Origin: JAMQKA01 sp043951865
GTDB lineage: Bacteria > Bacteroidota > Rhodothermia > Balneolales > Balneolaceae
Direction: 5' to 3'
Assembly: GCF_043951865.1 (NCBI RefSeq)
Contig: NZ_JBINJF010000002.1
Coordinates: 1 to 64,000 of the forward strand
DNA: 64,000 bases
Below the pieces are notes generated by a model that was not told the origin of the DNA, did no database searches, and saw nothing but the letters and a program-made list of their open reading frames with translations. The position numbers and the translations under genes were made by a program. Positions 49,433 through 59,116 of this stretch are shown in pieces (positions within the stretch are counted from its first letter, which is position 1; every line of letters starts with the position of its first letter).

Positions 49433-52204
49433 TTAATATGCCAACTGTATACTGAGAGAGGGACTGAATCCAGGCATGTTCCGCTCACGGATGGTATAGT
49501 CCTGTGCTCCCGGACGTTCAGGCTGGAGACTCCAGTCGATGGTATTGGCACGATCCATCAGGTTGATCAGGTCGAGCCTGATCTCCAGGTCAAACTGGTT
49601 GAAGGAAGGGGCGTAAACCAGGGAGAGATCCAGCTGGTGAAAGGGGCTGAGGTGGTCTTTTTCTGGATTGTTGAACGAATATTCGCCATACGGTCCTCCC
49701 GTTTCATAGTAGAGAAAGTTGTAATAAGCCTGCCGGAATCCCCAGGACCTTCCCAGGATGCTTTGCCATTTCAGGACGGTTGAAAAGCCGGGCATGACGT
49801 GCCAGAGGGCACGAAATTGGAAACGGTGGGGCTCGTTCCAGGGTGCGGGCACCGCATGCCCGAATTGCGAATCCAGGTCGATGCGGCTAAAATTATAATC
49901 ATAGCCGAGCAACAACTTGAGCCGGGCATCGGCCAGAGATTGATTGATACGAAGACCGGCGCCCAGTGATTTCATTTCGGTGGTTTCGGCAAAAGCATTA
50001 AATCCGGATCGGTCAACGGAAATTCCCTGCAGCAGGTTACGGTAAGAGACCGTGTAGGTCGTGGGTTGCCATTTATAGAATCCCTCGAGGTCCAGGCTGG
50101 TGCGGGTGCTGGGTTCAAGGTGCAGAGAACCGCTCAGATGCAACGCTTCCGGAATCTCGTCGGCTTCGGCATGGGACCATACGGAAAATGAGGGTACAAG
50201 GGAGGTTGGACCGGGATTGGTAATTTCATAATGGTTGATAAACTGCCGGTAGATGCCGCCGGAGAGCCGGGCCGACCAATACCCCATCTTTGTATCCGGA
50301 CGGTCGTACTGCAGGCTGGCCCGGGGCTCAGCGTACAGCTCTTTTGCAGGTTGAAGCAGCGTTAACCGGTTTCCCGCCGTCAGCTTCCAGTATTCACCGA
50401 GTATCCAGTTTCCATTCAGGTATCCGCTGTAAAAATGCGACCGCTGATCTGAAATCGTCGGCAGGTAAAAAAGATCGCTCAGGTCCACCCGCGATTCAAC
50501 AGCATCCAGCCGCAGGCCGCCCTCCAGGCTGAAGTTCGGGCTTACACTGTAGCTCCCGTCAGTTCGAAAGATAAAATGGTCAATATGGTTCGAATTTCGC
50601 TGGGTAGGTATCTGGTTTTGTTCTCCAGCCGCCTGGAAGGTGGAATATACATCGCCGGCAGCCAGGTTGAGTTCGGGGAGGCTGGGGTCCTCATTGGTTC
50701 CTATGCGATAGCGGTGGCTGAACCGGTTGGAGCTGAAACTGAGCTGGGACTGAAGGTCGAAACGTGAAGATATAAAATGTTCGTAGGTTAGCTGTCCCAT
50801 CACGTTGTTCCAGCGATACGCATCCTGGGCATACAGGTATTCCGGAAGTTCTTCAGCCCGGGGTGCCTGCCGGAGCAGATCAGTACTGACAAAATTTTCT
50901 CCGACATAAAACGATGAGGAAAGGGTACGGTAGGCATCGATATTGTACTGTGATGCCAGGTGGAGGTCGTAAAACCGTACATCGGAATGGTGTTCTTCGG
51001 GCCGGTACAGGGTGGCGTCTTCGTCAGAATCGATAAGCAGGTTGGTAACAAGTGGATCGAGGGCATCCCACTTGCGGAGAGTCTGCTGGAGTATCGGCTC
51101 CTGGTACAGGTCCCAGTAATTCGTACGGGCTGCTGCCATGATATCCAGTGAAGAGGAATCGTTGTTACTGAAGTTCAGGCGGGTACCGGCTCGTGCATTC
51201 AGGCTCAGGGGATCAGCTTGTACCATGGCATCCGGCCCGGAATTATTGCCGATGCGATGCTGCAGGTCCACCAGTCCCGCAATCTGGCTGCCCTGCGATA
51301 CTCCATATCCCGCTTTATGAAGCTCTACCTTGTTGATGGCATAGGGACTAAATGCACTGAACATTTTGCCAAAGCTGTATGGGTTGTAAACAGGAACTCC
51401 ATCCAGCAGAATACGGTGTTCACTGCTCTGCCCGCCCTGCAGGTGCAGGTCGGTCATCGGCAGTCCGTACTGGACCCCGGGGAGCAGTGACAGGCTGTGG
51501 ATGGTATTCTGAATGCGCCCGGTTGGCTCCCACTGCGAGTCGACAGCGATCGTTTCTCCCCCGTCGTGATTAAATGGCATCTGCGGAACGTGGCCCGTTA
51601 CTATAATAGGGCTGAAATCCAGCGGCTTGGGACGCAGGGCCACTTTTTGCTGCGTATCCTGGTTTGGCCTGATCTCCACTGTTTTCTGGACAGGATGATA
51701 GCCGACGTAGCTGAAGATAATGTTATATGTTCCGGAAACCAGGCGATTCAGGGAAAAGTTGCCCGCCTGGCTGGTACTGGTGCCGCCGGATGCATCGGCG
51801 AGCATGACAGAAGCGCCGGGCAGGGGATCGCCGGTCTCGCTGTCTACGACCTTCCCGTAGTACGAACCGTAAGCCGGTTCTTCATTCACCGTCTGCACGA
51901 TGACAACAGTGCCGGAAGAGAGTGTGAGGAAGTCGAGCGGGGTATCAGCGAGAATGGTCTTCAACAACTCGGGGACTGGTTGTGCCTGAATCCGTTCATA
52001 TATGGTGACATCGTTGACGAGTTCCGGATCGTACACCAGGTCGATACCGGTCTCGCGGGCAATTTCATCGAGGGCAGCAGTCAGGGAAACGCCCCTGAAC
52101 TCGAACGAGTAGTTCTTTTCCGGCCGCTCTTGCGCATGGAGGGTACTCCCTGCCCAAAAAAGGAGGAGAACGCAGAGACAGGTCCGTAAAAAGCTGCTTT
52201 TCAT
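49433..52204 (-). CDS. STN-domain TonB-dependent transducer/receptor
   Basis: A 923-residue outer-membrane receptor of the FecA type. Signal peptide to about residue 24 (STLHAQ). Residues about 30-105 are an STN domain (YSFEFRGVSLTAALDEIARE, LLKTILADTPLDFLTLSSG), which contacts the anti-sigma factor in the periplasm. A CarboxypepD_reg-like domain follows (YYGKVVDSETGDPLPGASVM), then the plug (IHSLSLLPGVQYGLPM, HRILLDGVPVYNPYSFGKM) and the barrel ending SPSLSIQLAY. Encoded after an ECF sigma and FecR pair, so it should both import a ligand and signal its presence. No SusD partner; substrate unknown. Confidence 0.93.
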   Translation of the reverse strand: MKSSFLRTCLCVLLLFWAGSTLHAQERPEKNYSFEFRGVSLTAALDEIARETGIDLVYDPELVNDVTIYERIQAQPVPELLKTILADTPLDFLTLSSGTVVIVQTVNEEPAYGSYYGKVVDSETGDPLPGASVMLADASGGTSTSQAGNFSLNRLVSGTYNIIFSYVGYHPVQKTVEIRPNQDTQQKVALRPKPLDFSPIIVTGHVPQMPFNHDGGETIAVDSQWEPTGRIQNTIHSLSLLPGVQYGLPMTDLHLQGGQSSEHRILLDGVPVYNPYSFGKMFSAFSPYAINKVELHKAGYGVSQGSQIAGLVDLQHRIGNNSGPDAMVQADPLSLNARAGTRLNFSNNDSSSLDIMAAARTNYWDLYQEPILQQTLRKWDALDPLVTNLLIDSDEDATLYRPEEHHSDVRFYDLHLASQYNIDAYRTLSSSFYVGENFVSTDLLRQAPRAEELPEYLYAQDAYRWNNVMGQLTYEHFISSRFDLQSQLSFSSNRFSHRYRIGTNEDPSLPELNLAAGDVYSTFQAAGEQNQIPTQRNSNHIDHFIFRTDGSYSVSPNFSLEGGLRLDAVESRVDLSDLFYLPTISDQRSHFYSGYLNGNWILGEYWKLTAGNRLTLLQPAKELYAEPRASLQYDRPDTKMGYWSARLSGGIYRQFINHYEITNPGPTSLVPSFSVWSHAEADEIPEALHLSGSLHLEPSTRTSLDLEGFYKWQPTTYTVSYRNLLQGISVDRSGFNAFAETTEMKSLGAGLRINQSLADARLKLLLGYDYNFSRIDLDSQFGHAVPAPWNEPHRFQFRALWHVMPGFSTVLKWQSILGRSWGFRQAYYNFLYYETGGPYGEYSFNNPEKDHLSPFHQLDLSLVYAPSFNQFDLEIRLDLINLMDRANTIDWSLQPERPGAQDYTIRERNMPGFSPSLSIQLAY

Positions 52205-52311
52205 CTGTTAAAATCAGGGTGTTTTGTTTTGATCCTGGTTTTGAGATTCAGCATAACAGGATATACCAGAAATTGTTTTTTCCATCTTTCATAACCGGAA
52301 TACCGCCAGGT

Positions 52312-53262
52312 TCAGTATACGCGAAATCCATTGGCGGTCTGCGCGTAGCGAAGTCCCTTAACCCGGCAGATATCCGCGAGTATGGGCTCAATATCTTTGG
52401 GATTTGCATAGTAGGTCGTTAACGTTTCATTGGCGACCTCCACGGCCTGAAGGTCAATAGCTACATCAAATCTGCGTTCAAGTTCCCGGAAGATGACGCC
52501 AAGCGTTTTATTGTTGAAGATCAATTTATTGTTCCGCCATCCCAGAAAGCGATCAACCGCCACCGATTCGGGAGGGGTGGGCCTGTTCCACCGTGCGGTG
52601 AACCTGCTTAACTGGCCCGGATTGATCGTAACGAAACTGTCGGGTTCTTCAGCGGGAAAAAACTGTACACTTCCTTCCGAAACTGTTACTTCGGTTTCTC
52701 CGCCCGGATCTTCGCTCCACGAACGGACGTTGAACTCGGTGCCGGTGACCTGGATAGTAGAGGTGGCGGTGTTGACGACGAATGGATGGTCACCGTCTTC
52801 AACAATAAAGTAGGCTTCGCCCTCCAAATCTATATCGCGATGTGTTATTCCGAACAAGCGGTTGTACGTGATGTGAGTTCCACTGTTTAAGTCAATGGTA
52901 GATCCATCCGGCAACACCACCGAGGCGAGTTCCCCGTACGGGGCAGAAGCAGTTTTGGGAAGGAACAGCCATCCGGCCCCGAGGGCAAGAAACAATACAG
53001 CCGCAGCTGCCATCCACCGCCAGGCAGGTGAAATAGATGAGCCGTTGTTTGGGCTGTCAGAACTGAAATCCGGCAGCCGTTCGTGAACGTTATTCAGTGC
53101 CTGTTCGGTTTCTTCCTCAGTTATAGCGGCGTATTCAGGGGCGGCCCGGGGACTCTCCTCCCATATTTTTTTTGCAAGGTCTTTCTTGTCAGCAGGAAAC
53201 TGGTTAAGCAGTTTTTCCACTTCACGCTTGTTGGTTTTGTTATGTCCGGTGTGATCAGTCAT
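52312..53262 (-). CDS. FecR-family anti-sigma factor
   Basis: A 316-residue single-pass inner-membrane protein. The N-terminal 80 residues are cytosolic and bind the sigma factor; one TM segment (WRWMAAAAVLFLALGAGWLF, about 81-100) leads to the FecR domain (SVVLPDGSTIDLNSGTHITY, HPFVVNTATSTIQVTGTEFN) and a C-terminal DUF4974 domain (VIFRELERRFDVAIDLQ...). It transmits the signal from the STN receptor to the sigma factor. The gene starts three bases after the sigma gene's stop. Confidence 0.93.
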   Translation of the reverse strand: MTDHTGHNKTNKREVEKLLNQFPADKKDLAKKIWEESPRAAPEYAAITEEETEQALNNVHERLPDFSSDSPNNGSSISPAWRWMAAAAVLFLALGAGWLFLPKTASAPYGELASVVLPDGSTIDLNSGTHITYNRLFGITHRDIDLEGEAYFIVEDGDHPFVVNTATSTIQVTGTEFNVRSWSEDPGGETEVTVSEGSVQFFPAEEPDSFVTINPGQLSRFTARWNRPTPPESVAVDRFLGWRNNKLIFNNKTLGVIFRELERRFDVAIDLQAVEVANETLTTYYANPKDIEPILADICRVKGLRYAQTANGFRVY

Positions 53263-53265
53263 AAC

Positions 53266-53838
53266 TCATGCTTCGTTTACTTCTTGTTGATAAAGATCGC
53301 AGCGGCTTCGCAGATTGTCCAGGGCGGCTACGATATGATTGTTCACCGTGTTGGATGATATATTCATGACCCCGGCTATCTCTTCGTGGTCAAGCCCGTC
53401 AAACCGGCTCAGCTTAAACGCCTCGCGCTGGCGATCCGGCAGCTCCTCGATCCACTGTTTCAGAAGTTCCCATAACTGTTCGGAACGATCGTTTAACTGA
53501 ATTTCTGTTTCGGTATCGGCCGGTGTATCATTCAACACCTCCAGTCCCACCGTCTCGTCTGAGTGATCGCGTATATAATTGAGAGCCTTGTTCCGCACGG
53601 TCCTGTAAATGTAGGCCTTGATCGACTGGCCCGGATCGATGTTTCGCCGTTTTTCCCACAACTTCACAAATGCATCCTGGACGATATCACTGGCTACGGT
53701 TTTACGTCTCGTATATCGCATGGCAAAATGGATAAGCCGGGGGTACATAGACCGGAAAAAGCGGTTGAAAGCCTCCTGGTCCGACTCGGAAATCCGTTTT
53801 GCCCAGATCTGTATTTGTTCTGCTGTCGGTTTTTCCAT
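53266..53838 (-). CDS. ECF RNA polymerase sigma factor (FecI-like)
   Basis: A 190-residue ECF sigma factor. Region 2 (about 22-95) includes FNRFFRSMYPRLIHFAMRYT and DIVQDAFVKLWEKR; region 4 (about 130-182) includes LPDRQREAFKLSRFDGLDHEEIAG... and the recognition helix NTVNNHIVAALDNLR. It should direct transcription of the receptor operon when released by the FecR protein. The first gene of a five-gene minus-strand operon; the promoter lies in the divergent region shared with rnhB. Confidence 0.93.
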   Translation of the reverse strand: MEKPTAEQIQIWAKRISESDQEAFNRFFRSMYPRLIHFAMRYTRRKTVASDIVQDAFVKLWEKRRNIDPGQSIKAYIYRTVRNKALNYIRDHSDETVGLEVLNDTPADTETEIQLNDRSEQLWELLKQWIEELPDRQREAFKLSRFDGLDHEEIAGVMNISSNTVNNHIVAALDNLRSRCDLYQQEVNEA

Positions 53839-54024
53839 GTTCTTATTCTACTAGAGTTACACTTCCACAAGATAAACAACTATTGGCTTTGCTTTTTTAA
53901 TGAGATATTTTCGGGAATATTTTTTAGGATGCCTGATAAGTAAAAAACTTCTGAAAATTTGACGGTTTTTTATAGTTTTTCGGCTAACCCAACATTCAAA
54001 TACTGCAGAAAATATTATCTGAGC

Positions 54025-54648
54025 ATGAATGCGAGACTGGAATATGAACAGCGATTATGGCAACAGGGCTATAGCCGGGTGATGGGACTTGATGAGGTGG
54101 GGCGGGGGTGTCTCTCCGGACCGGTGGCCGCGGCCGGCGTTATTTTTGAGTCCGGCACCGATATCGAGGGGATCAGGGACAGCAAGAACCTGGAGGAAGG
54201 CGAACGCAAGCGTCTTGCAGGCCTGATCAAGCAACGGGCCCTGTTCTGGACAGTAGAATACTGCAGTGTTGATGAGATCGATAAGCTGAATATTCTCTGG
54301 GCCTCCCTGAAAGCGATGCAAAAGTGTGTGGATGCCGCCCGCGAGAAACCGGATTATCTGCTTGTCGACGGCAACCGGTACGGCAGCAGCCTGATTCCTT
54401 ACACCTGTCTCGTCAAGGGAGATGACCGGTCGGTTTCCATCGGTGCGGCCTCAATCCTGGCCAAAGTGCATCGCGATGAGCTGATGAAGCGCCTGCATCA
54501 GGATTTCCCGTACTATGGGTGGAAAACGAATGTCGGCTACCCAACGGTTCAGCACTACGAGGGGTTACAGGCATATGGAATTACTCAATATCACCGGCGC
54601 AGTTTTAACCTGAAGACTGACAAGGAATACAGAGAGAAGGACCAGTAG
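54025..54648 (+). CDS. rnhB: ribonuclease HII
   Basis: A 207-residue RNase HII removing ribonucleotides and RNA from RNA/DNA hybrids. The ATG at 54025 gives NARLEYEQRLWQQGYSRVMG; an upstream start at 53959 adds an unlikely extension. Acidic active site: MGLDEVGRGCLSGP (Asp-Glu), LLVDGNRYGSS (Asp) and SIGAASILAKVHRDELM (with the last Asp in RDEL). The C-terminal FPYYGWKTNVGYPTVQHYEG is typical. Divergent from the sigma factor gene, convergent with rodA. Confidence 0.96.
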   Translation: MNARLEYEQRLWQQGYSRVMGLDEVGRGCLSGPVAAAGVIFESGTDIEGIRDSKNLEEGERKRLAGLIKQRALFWTVEYCSVDEIDKLNILWASLKAMQKCVDAAREKPDYLLVDGNRYGSSLIPYTCLVKGDDRSVSIGAASILAKVHRDELMKRLHQDFPYYGWKTNVGYPTVQHYEGLQAYGITQYHRRSFNLKTDKEYREKDQ

Positions 54649-54670
54649 CAATGAGCAGACAAGGAACTTC

Positions 54671-55921
54671 TCAGCGATAAATGCTGAACTGCCGTTTGTA
54701 CGTATCCAGGTTGACACAGATGGCGAGCATCAGCGTGTTTGCGAGGAAAGCGGATCCCCCGTAGCTGACAAACGGAAGCGGCAAGCCGATCACGGGAAGC
54801 AGGCCGGTGGCACTCCCGACATTGATAAAGAAGTGGATAAACAGGATGGTCGTTACCCCGACGATGACAAGCTGGGCAAAGGGGTGTTTATGACTGCCGG
54901 CCGCATTGAGCATCCGCAGCACCATACCGAGAAAAAGTAACACAACCAGGCTGGCCCCGATAAAACCAAACTCCTCTCCCACTACACAAAAGATAAAATC
55001 AGTCCACTGCTCGGGCAAAAAACGCCGCTGCGTTTGGGTTCCCTCCAGGAATCCCTTGCCATAGATGCCCCCCGATCCGATCGCCGTTTTCGCCTGAATT
55101 ACATTCCATCCGGCACCCTGTGGGTCAAAGGAGGGATTCGTGAATGCGGCGATACGCGCCCGCTGATGCGGTTGCAGAACCTGGAACAGGGCTACCTGAA
55201 CACCGATGACCATAAGCACCCCGCAGACAAAAGAGGCAAACGTCAGCCAGGTCCGTCGCTGAATGATAAAGATCGCAAGGGTTAAGACCACGGTGGCAAT
55301 CAACCCCCAGTACCACTGAATGATACTCAAATAGCCGATAATAGCTGGAGAGATGATAAAAAGGGAAACCCCGTATGGCAGGCCCGACCAGAACAGCATG
55401 ACTGGAATCAGCGCCATAAACACGACGGCCGTTCCCATATCATTCTGCAGGATGACCAGCACGGTTGGAATAAGAATGAGCAGTACGGCGATAAGTGCGT
55501 AACGCAGGTTCTCTGCTGAAATATTACGACGGCTTGTCAGGTAGTTTGCCACGGCCAGTATGGTCGCTACCTTCATAAATTCACTGACCTGGAGGTTCAC
55601 CGGACCTACCTGCAACCAGCTTTTGGCGCCATTTATCTCCTGCCCGAACAGCAGGGTCAACACCATGAGGAAAAGGCCAAATCCATAAAGCAGGTACGAA
55701 AAATTCTGGAAAAACCGGGGAGAGAGGAACTGTATTCCTACAAGTATACAGATGGATATTCCGATCCAAACAAGCTGTTTGAAAAAATTATTTTGGATGA
55801 ACTCGGGTAGAAACTGCGCAACAGGTCCCTGTGTGGCACTATATATGCCAATAAGGCCGATGGAGGTGAGGCCCAGCCAAAAGAGGACAAGCGACCAGCT
55901 GATGTCACGAATGTCATTCAT
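54671..55921 (-). CDS. rodA: RodA peptidoglycan glycosyltransferase
   Basis: A 416-residue SEDS-family polymerase with about ten TM segments that extends glycan chains during cell elongation, paired with PBP2. Motifs: INGAKSWLQVGPVNLQVSEF with the conserved Lys/Trp region, NDMGTAVVF, and the C-terminal LPLPFVSYGGSAFLANTLML signature. Its start overlaps the mrdA stop by four bases. Last gene of the mre-rod operon. Confidence 0.96.
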   Translation of the reverse strand: MNDIRDISWSLVLFWLGLTSIGLIGIYSATQGPVAQFLPEFIQNNFFKQLVWIGISICILVGIQFLSPRFFQNFSYLLYGFGLFLMVLTLLFGQEINGAKSWLQVGPVNLQVSEFMKVATILAVANYLTSRRNISAENLRYALIAVLLILIPTVLVILQNDMGTAVVFMALIPVMLFWSGLPYGVSLFIISPAIIGYLSIIQWYWGLIATVVLTLAIFIIQRRTWLTFASFVCGVLMVIGVQVALFQVLQPHQRARIAAFTNPSFDPQGAGWNVIQAKTAIGSGGIYGKGFLEGTQTQRRFLPEQWTDFIFCVVGEEFGFIGASLVVLLFLGMVLRMLNAAGSHKHPFAQLVIVGVTTILFIHFFINVGSATGLLPVIGLPLPFVSYGGSAFLANTLMLAICVNLDTYKRQFSIYR

Positions 55922-57771
55922 TCTTCCTCCTCTTCACTGCTGCTGTTGTTGGTGTTCCGTGGTTCAAAGTTTTTGACATAGTCGTACACGTGGGTCCGTT
56001 CGATCTCTCCCTTCAGATATTGTTCAATAACCAGTGAGGCGATCGGGGCGGCTGAAATGGATCCATACCCGGCGTTTTCTACCAGTACGGCTACGACAAT
56101 CTGTGGATTTTCGAGTGGTGCGAACGAGATAAACCAGCCGTGATCGCGCCCGTGCGGGTTTTGGGCCGTACCGGTTTTGCCGGCTACTTTAATACTGTCG
56201 AGATTGGCATACCAGCGCCCGCTGCCATCGGTAACCACTCGTCGCATGCCGTCCTTGACGATGTCAATTTCATGCTGGTCAACCCAGCTTATTTTTTTTC
56301 TGTCTGGATTCGAGTTGAACACCCGCCCTTCAGGCGTTTCGATTCTGCTGACCAGGTGCGGCTGAACGCGGTACCCGTCGTTGGCGATTCCGGAGGCGAC
56401 CACCGCCATCTGGAGCGGGGAGGCTGCAATCGATCCCTGGCCTACGCCCAGGTTGATGATATCACCAATTCCCCATCTGTTTTCGCCAAAAACGCGATCC
56501 ATGTAGCTGCTGTCAGGGAGAATACCGGCGGTTTCGTGCGGCAGGTCGATTCCGTTTATCCGGCCCAGGCCAAATTCGGTGGCAAGATCGTGCCACTGGT
56601 TCAGCCGTCCGTTGGAGGCTATTTTGTCCATCATCCAGAAGAAAAAAGTGTTGCTTGATTTTTCCAGGGCTTTCTCCACATCGTACATCCCGGGGTCGGC
56701 CAGATCACCGTACCGTCGCCCGCGATAGTAGTAGCCGGGATTATTGATCTCGGTTTCGGGAGTGATGATGCCCATCTCCATGCCGATCAACGCCATAAGG
56801 GGCTTAAAGGTCGATCCCGGGGGCTGCTTGCTGGAGATGGCCCGGTTGTAGAGCGGGTTGGTCGTATCGGTGTTGACTACCTGCCAGTAAGTGGAGTCAA
56901 TACGCCCCGAAAGTCGCCGGATGCTGTACTGGGGAGAACTCACGAGAGAAAGAATTGCCCCGTTGTTGGGGTCCATGGCAACTACTCCTCCCTGCTTGCC
57001 CTCCATCAGGTCTTCAGCCAGCAGCTGAAGGCGGGCATCGAGCGTGGTGTGCAGGTCGTTGCCCTTTTCGGGAGCTTCGCTGATGTTTTCCTCGTTAAAG
57101 GGGCCGAGCGACTGTCCGAGCGCATTGATGCGAATGTATTCGACACCGAAGGATCCCCGCAGGCGTTCCTCGTATACCATCTCAAGACCGCTTTTCCCCA
57201 CCTTGTCGCCGATGTGGTAATTATCAGAATCGAGATATTTCTGCTCCGAGACCTCCCGTAAATAGCCAAGCACATGCGAGGCCTTCATGCTGTCCACCGC
57301 GTAGTGACGCTTACTTTCGATCTGGTGCCCAATGCCGGGCAGACGCCAGATATTTTCCTGAATAAGCGAAAATTTCGGAAAGCTTATTTCGGTAAACAAC
57401 CGGGATGAACGGTACCAGGAGTAGGCGCGGGCCTGTTCAATCCGGTTATTGACCTCTTCTTCCGGCAAGTCGAGCAGGTCTGCCAGCAGGGGCGTGTTTG
57501 ATTGGTCATAATTGGCCGGCGTGATGGTAATGGAATAGATCGGTTCGTTGTCCACAATCAGTTGTCCATTCCGGTCGTAAATAAGCCCGCGGGCCGGATT
57601 GATAATCTCCTGCCGCAGGGAGTTATCGCGGCTCATCGGGCTGTACAGGTCATATTCTATGATCTGAAGCTGCACAAGACGTCCCAGGATAAGCACACCA
57701 AGCCCAAGCATTGCGATCTGCAATACGCGGATGGATGTTTCTTGTCTCTTTTCTCGTCGATGCCGCATCAT
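55918..57771 (-). CDS. mrdA: penicillin-binding protein 2
   Basis: A 617-residue class B PBP, the elongasome transpeptidase. One N-terminal TM segment (ILQIAMLGLGVLILGRLVQL), a pedestal domain (GLIYDRNGQLIVDNEPIY, the dimerisation region) and the transpeptidase domain with Ser320 in PPGSTFKPL, the SSN triad in KSSNTFFFW and KTG in VAGKTGTAQNPHG. The C-terminal tail is short and acidic. Operon: mreD upstream, rodA downstream. Confidence 0.96.
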   Translation of the reverse strand: MMRHRREKRQETSIRVLQIAMLGLGVLILGRLVQLQIIEYDLYSPMSRDNSLRQEIINPARGLIYDRNGQLIVDNEPIYSITITPANYDQSNTPLLADLLDLPEEEVNNRIEQARAYSWYRSSRLFTEISFPKFSLIQENIWRLPGIGHQIESKRHYAVDSMKASHVLGYLREVSEQKYLDSDNYHIGDKVGKSGLEMVYEERLRGSFGVEYIRINALGQSLGPFNEENISEAPEKGNDLHTTLDARLQLLAEDLMEGKQGGVVAMDPNNGAILSLVSSPQYSIRRLSGRIDSTYWQVVNTDTTNPLYNRAISSKQPPGSTFKPLMALIGMEMGIITPETEINNPGYYYRGRRYGDLADPGMYDVEKALEKSSNTFFFWMMDKIASNGRLNQWHDLATEFGLGRINGIDLPHETAGILPDSSYMDRVFGENRWGIGDIINLGVGQGSIAASPLQMAVVASGIANDGYRVQPHLVSRIETPEGRVFNSNPDRKKISWVDQHEIDIVKDGMRRVVTDGSGRWYANLDSIKVAGKTGTAQNPHGRDHGWFISFAPLENPQIVVAVLVENAGYGSISAAPIASLVIEQYLKGEIERTHVYDYVKNFEPRNTNNSSSEEEEE

Positions 57772-57793
57772 GGGCAGAGTATTCTGCTACTTG

Positions 57794-58264
57794 TTATTGG
57801 GTTCTGAAAAGTTGTATTAAGCCTGCTACAAGGGTAGTGTAAACTGCGTTCCCCAGCCATTGTTGCCAGAAAAGGAATTCCGCAGAATAGCTTTCTACAA
57901 TAACGCTCAATCCCACAAATATTATGTTGTGAAACAGTGAAGCAATAAACACAGTAAGAAAAATTTGTCCAATTAGCAGCCGTACTTTATCACTTTTTGG
58001 GATAAAGTTGTAAGCGGCAAAAGTTATCAGCGTTTTGGAAAACATATTTAGTCCCCACAAGTCCAGCAGGGCATCCTGGAACAGCCCCAGTGCAGCCGCC
58101 ATGAAGAGGCAGGAGGTGCGATCGCGAACGGTAATCAGCCATAGGATATAGATGAGCACCAGGTCCGGCTGCATATTCCAGACCTTCAGGTGCCGGAACA
58201 TAACGATTTGCAATCCCACAAAACCCAGGCCGATTCCAAAATCTTTAAGCCGTTCTGTATTCAT
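57794..58264 (-). CDS. mreD: rod-shape-determining protein MreD
   Basis: A 156-residue inner-membrane protein with about five hydrophobic segments. The family is weakly conserved; VLIYILWLITVRDRTSCLFM and AAALGLFQDALLDLWGLNMF are typical of MreD. Its position between mreC (overlap of four bases) and mrdA supports the call. Confidence 0.9.
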   Translation of the reverse strand: MNTERLKDFGIGLGFVGLQIVMFRHLKVWNMQPDLVLIYILWLITVRDRTSCLFMAAALGLFQDALLDLWGLNMFSKTLITFAAYNFIPKSDKVRLLIGQIFLTVFIASLFHNIIFVGLSVIVESYSAEFLFWQQWLGNAVYTTLVAGLIQLFRTQ

Positions 58265-59103
58265 TCAAACTGTTGCTGATATTCTTGATTGAGATTTTGA
58301 ATAGTGGTATCCGGGGTGATTTTTATAATAAAACCCTCTGCTATGGAATGAAGGTTGACAAACGGCTCCACGAAAATTTTTTGTGTTTCCTTGCCCCGCT
58401 CCGGCTGGGTCTGGACCACCTTGCCGATCGGGATGTCCGGTGGAAACTGGTTGCTGTACCCCGAAGTTACCACCACTTCGCCCGTATCTACCGGTACCGT
58501 CTGGGGAACGAAGTTGAGCACCAGCTCATGAATGCTTTCTCCATTCCACGATACGATGCCGTAGGCCCCGGACTGCTGGAGCTTGGCGCTAGCCCGGAAC
58601 AGCGTATTGTAGAAAGGCATCACCTGGGAGTAGTTCGGGGCTGTCAGTATGACCCGCCCCACCAGGCCGTCAGCAGAAACCATCGGCATGCCCATCTGTA
58701 TGCCCTGGTTGGTACCGGCGTCTACAGTAATGGAATTGTTAATTTCATTGAGCTCTTTGCCCACAATGTGCACGGGATAGAGCTGGAGCTCGGTTTCCCG
58801 TTTCAGTTCCAGTAGTTCCCGGAGTTCCCGGTTCTGCTGGCCCGCCGCACGCAGCCGGCTCAACTCATCCAGCAAAAGAATATTTTGCTTGCGAAGGTAG
58901 GTATTGGTTTTCAGGGCCTGCCGGTATACCCGTATGTTGGAGAGCGGTTCTTCGAGGTAGCTGAACAGGGTGATGGAAACTTTGCGCAGGTTTTCGATGC
59001 CGCCCTGGTGGCGACTCACCATCAACACCAGGGACAGAACCAGCAGTACCGCTGTTATTAAATGGTCTTTAGCATCGGTTATTCGGGGTAATCGAAAGCG
59101 CAT
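58261..59103 (-). CDS. mreC: rod-shape-determining protein MreC
   Basis: A 280-residue periplasmic scaffold with one N-terminal TM (HLITAVLLVLSLVLMVSR), a coiled coil (about 60-100: RKQNILLLDELSRLRAAGQQ) and a beta-barrel pair domain (ITVDAGTNQGIQMGMPMVS, DGLVGRVI). It recruits PBP2 to the MreB filaments. Starts 13 bases after the mreB stop. Confidence 0.94.
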   Translation of the reverse strand: MRFRLPRITDAKDHLITAVLLVLSLVLMVSRHQGGIENLRKVSITLFSYLEEPLSNIRVYRQALKTNTYLRKQNILLLDELSRLRAAGQQNRELRELLELKRETELQLYPVHIVGKELNEINNSITVDAGTNQGIQMGMPMVSADGLVGRVILTAPNYSQVMPFYNTLFRASAKLQQSGAYGIVSWNGESIHELVLNFVPQTVPVDTGEVVVTSGYSNQFPPDIPIGKVVQTQPERGKETQKIFVEPFVNLHSIAEGFIIKITPDTTIQNLNQEYQQQFE

Positions 59104-59116
59104 TCATTTCCGTTCA

